Shown in pieces: positions 61,663 to 64,000 of a stretch of 64,000 nt of DNA. The notes beneath the pieces are model-generated. The model saw nothing but the letters and a program-made list of their open reading frames with translations. It made no database searches and was not told where the DNA came from. The first letter of the stretch is position 1; each line of letters starts with the position of its first letter. The position numbers were made by a program, and so were the translations under genes. The DNA comes from Epiperipatus broadwayi (lineage: Eukaryota; Onychophora; Udeonychophora; Euonychophora; Peripatidae), in NCBI GenBank assembly GCA_028023455.1, contig JAQFVV010000233.1, positions 746,001 to 810,000 of the forward strand, in the 5' to 3' direction.

Positions 61663-62399
61663 TATGATAAGTTATATAATAATTTTATGGAAATATAATG
61701 CTATGAACATAAATATTTTCATCCTTTTGAAGGAAAACATTGTAATATTTTCAAGGAAAACTATCATAAGTAAAAAAAAAAAACTAATGGAAAGTATTTT
61801 AGAAAAGCAAATGTTATAAAACCTGAATTATATAAGGTTATACGTGTTCGTAAAAAATTATTTAAAAAAAACTGATAATTTAAACAATAATGAAAACAGT
61901 GATAATTGGATAATAAATAGTAAATTATCCTGAATAATAAACTTATAAAGAAATGGATGAGAAATAAGTAATTACTGAACTTATGGAGATGTAAATATTT
62001 TTAAAATTGCGCAAAAAGTTTATCCGGATCGCTCATATTCAAGTTGCCGAAATATGATGCATCACCAAGCTGATACAGGAACCTATGGAACAGAAGCTTC
62101 GAATTATTATTTTTCAACATTATGATTTTATTATTATTTTAATAATCATTGTTCTGGATAATAAAAACTATAAACTATTATTCTATAAACTTTTCTAGAA
62201 CAGATTGATGATTATTTTATTTAATTTTTCAAGATTTAGACATCATAATTTTTTTTTTATTATTCATTTTCAAAACTTCGCTCATTGCACCGAAAGGACT
62301 TACAACACAGGTGCCAAGCTTGATGTGGTTGTTCATTGTCAATAAAGAGAAGCTGAGCAATGGTTGGGAGTTTTTTAAAAAAATTGCTCATAGGAGAAC

Positions 62400-64000
62400 A
62401 TTTAAAAAAAAAAAACTCTCGAGAAAATAAGAAAACATTTGAACTTTATAAAGAAACATTCGTCTAAGTTGAAGATTTATGTAATTATTGTCTTGACTTA
62501 TTTATTAATTTTTAAAGTGTAATATTATTTTAATTAGAAGAGTGGGAACATGAATATTAATTTAGTATTAATGATATAATAATCTTACAATAAAATAGTT
62601 TGATATTTTAAAAAGTGTAGAAGTATGGATGTTTTCATATGTGCAATGTTTATGTTAATTAATGGACATGAAGACATCATAAGTGATTACAAGTTGATAT
62701 AATTTAGGTAATAATTATGAATATGGATATATTTTATGATGTTTTTTTGTTTTTCTTTTTTGCAGATTGCCAAATGAATTATAATGTATGGAAGTATGAG
62801 TGTACATGTAATATGTAAATGCATTTGTACAACACATTTAAATTATGAGATTAGGATTTATTTCTGGGAATAGGCATACTTTAATTTCATATTAGTAATA
62901 TAACACAACATGATGATGAATAGTTGTATGATTCTTTTAAAACTTTAATATTATTGAATATTCAAAATATTTATATGACTAGTTTGTATGTGTTTAAGAA
63001 TATGAGATAGAAAAGTAAAGCAGACTTTTCTTGTAGATTAGTGAGATCATTTTTAATTACAATTGCATTTTGTTTATTATTTTGAATATGTGATTTAGTC
63101 ATTTGTCAGTGTAAGATTTGATAAATCTATTAGGAAATGCTGATAAGATAGTGACTTTGGGAGTAAGCTGGAGAACATGAAACCAAAGAGATGATATGAA
63201 GGTAGGATATATTAAAGGAATAGAAATAATATTTTTGTAATCTTCTTCAGTATACAATACAGTTAACAATGCCCTGTAGCTGATATATTTATTTATGGAC
63301 AGTGTCTATTTTCTTTAAGTATTGATGTTTCAATAAAGCTGAAGGAATAGCATTGACATCATTGATAAAAGTGAAGGACATTAGACAGACTAGGTCATGC
63401 CTTTATTTTTTATAGATACACTGTGCCATGGTATTTTTATTCAATATGTACTATGAGTTAGACTCTAGTTTTTCTTCCCTAGGCCTACACATCTATTCAC
63501 TATTTTGATTTCCAAGGTAACTACACTGCACAGTATTGAATATTTTCTAAAGAAATAATAAGTAATTTAGATTTAAGATAAGTTCATTTATTTGTAAGAA
63601 GGAGTAAAGTTTGTGCAAGTTGGAATAGAAAATTCAATGGTCCCAAAAGGAAAAAGAATCATAGAATATGTTCTAAATTTATTTTTTGAAAATAAAATAA
63701 AATTTCAGGAATAAAATAAATAAAGCAAAGTTGCTCTTTGAAATGTTAAATAACTTCTAAATATTTTATTTCATTTTTTTTATGAGTATTGCATATTTTT
63801 AAGATATAATATTATAAAGCAAAACAATATAAACAATAAGCATAGGTACAATTTTGTATTTATTTAAATAATAAGGAATACATCAATGATTACAGCTATC
63901 CAGTATTAGAGTAATGTTAAGTAGGATATATTGTATTTAATAATCATAGTGTAGTAAACAATGATGTCCACATAGTTTAGTAATAAATTAACAGTAGATA
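62400..64000. other. AT-rich sequence, nothing recognised
   Basis: No coding, RNA or repeat feature could be supported to the window end. Confidence 0.4.

Overview
The window is very AT-rich, non-coding-dense eukaryotic DNA from an animal, most likely an invertebrate. It has no operons, no ribosome-binding sites and no rRNA or intact tRNA genes. Nearly all recognisable coding sequence is broken retrotransposon or DNA-transposon sequence, with many stops and frameshifts. The element mix fits an arthropod, mollusc or similar genome: RTE-type LINEs with (ATC)n tails, an SGNH-esterase LINE, a Tx1/L1-like LINE, a GIY-YIG retroelement fragment, mariner, hAT with GTF2IRD2-like transposase, tRNA-derived SINEs and foldback MITEs. 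The sequence alone does not fix the phylum.

Layout. 1-3290 is a decayed LINE on the minus strand (coiled coil, SGNH esterase, endonuclease, RT). 3770-4245 holds two head-to-head tRNA SINEs. 6170-8760 and 11395-16590 are two diverged copies of one long direct repeat; a GIY-YIG fragment interrupts the first and a foldback MITE the second. 17126-23426 is a full-length, dead LINE with a perfect 13-bp target-site duplication. 24300-25553 is a nested set of foldback elements. 29022-29275, 32176-35367, 37556-40470 and 42493-45797 are four copies of one RTE family; the last is close to intact. 46720-48890 has further LINE debris, a tandem repeat with an odd homopolymer-rich block, and a hAT-like terminus. 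50690-51920 is a dead mariner. 52593-52701 is a very short tRNA-like retrosequence with its own target-site duplication. 52905-53935 is a 148-bp-period satellite. 54506-56740 is a complete but dead hAT with 8-bp target-site duplications. 56750-64000 is mostly AT-rich sequence with one weak, possibly decayed secreted-protein locus.

Host genes. No complete host gene is visible. Two short exon-like islands on the plus strand (14109-14178 and 31709-31780) have splice signals and compatible phase. They could be the penultimate and last exons of a host gene whose roughly 17.5-kb intron took in the full-length LINE. This is an inference and needs RNA evidence.

What stands out is the transposon archaeology: layered insertions, target-site duplications that give element boundaries, and a duplication that supplies an empty site for a MITE. 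I found no convincing novel biochemical system.
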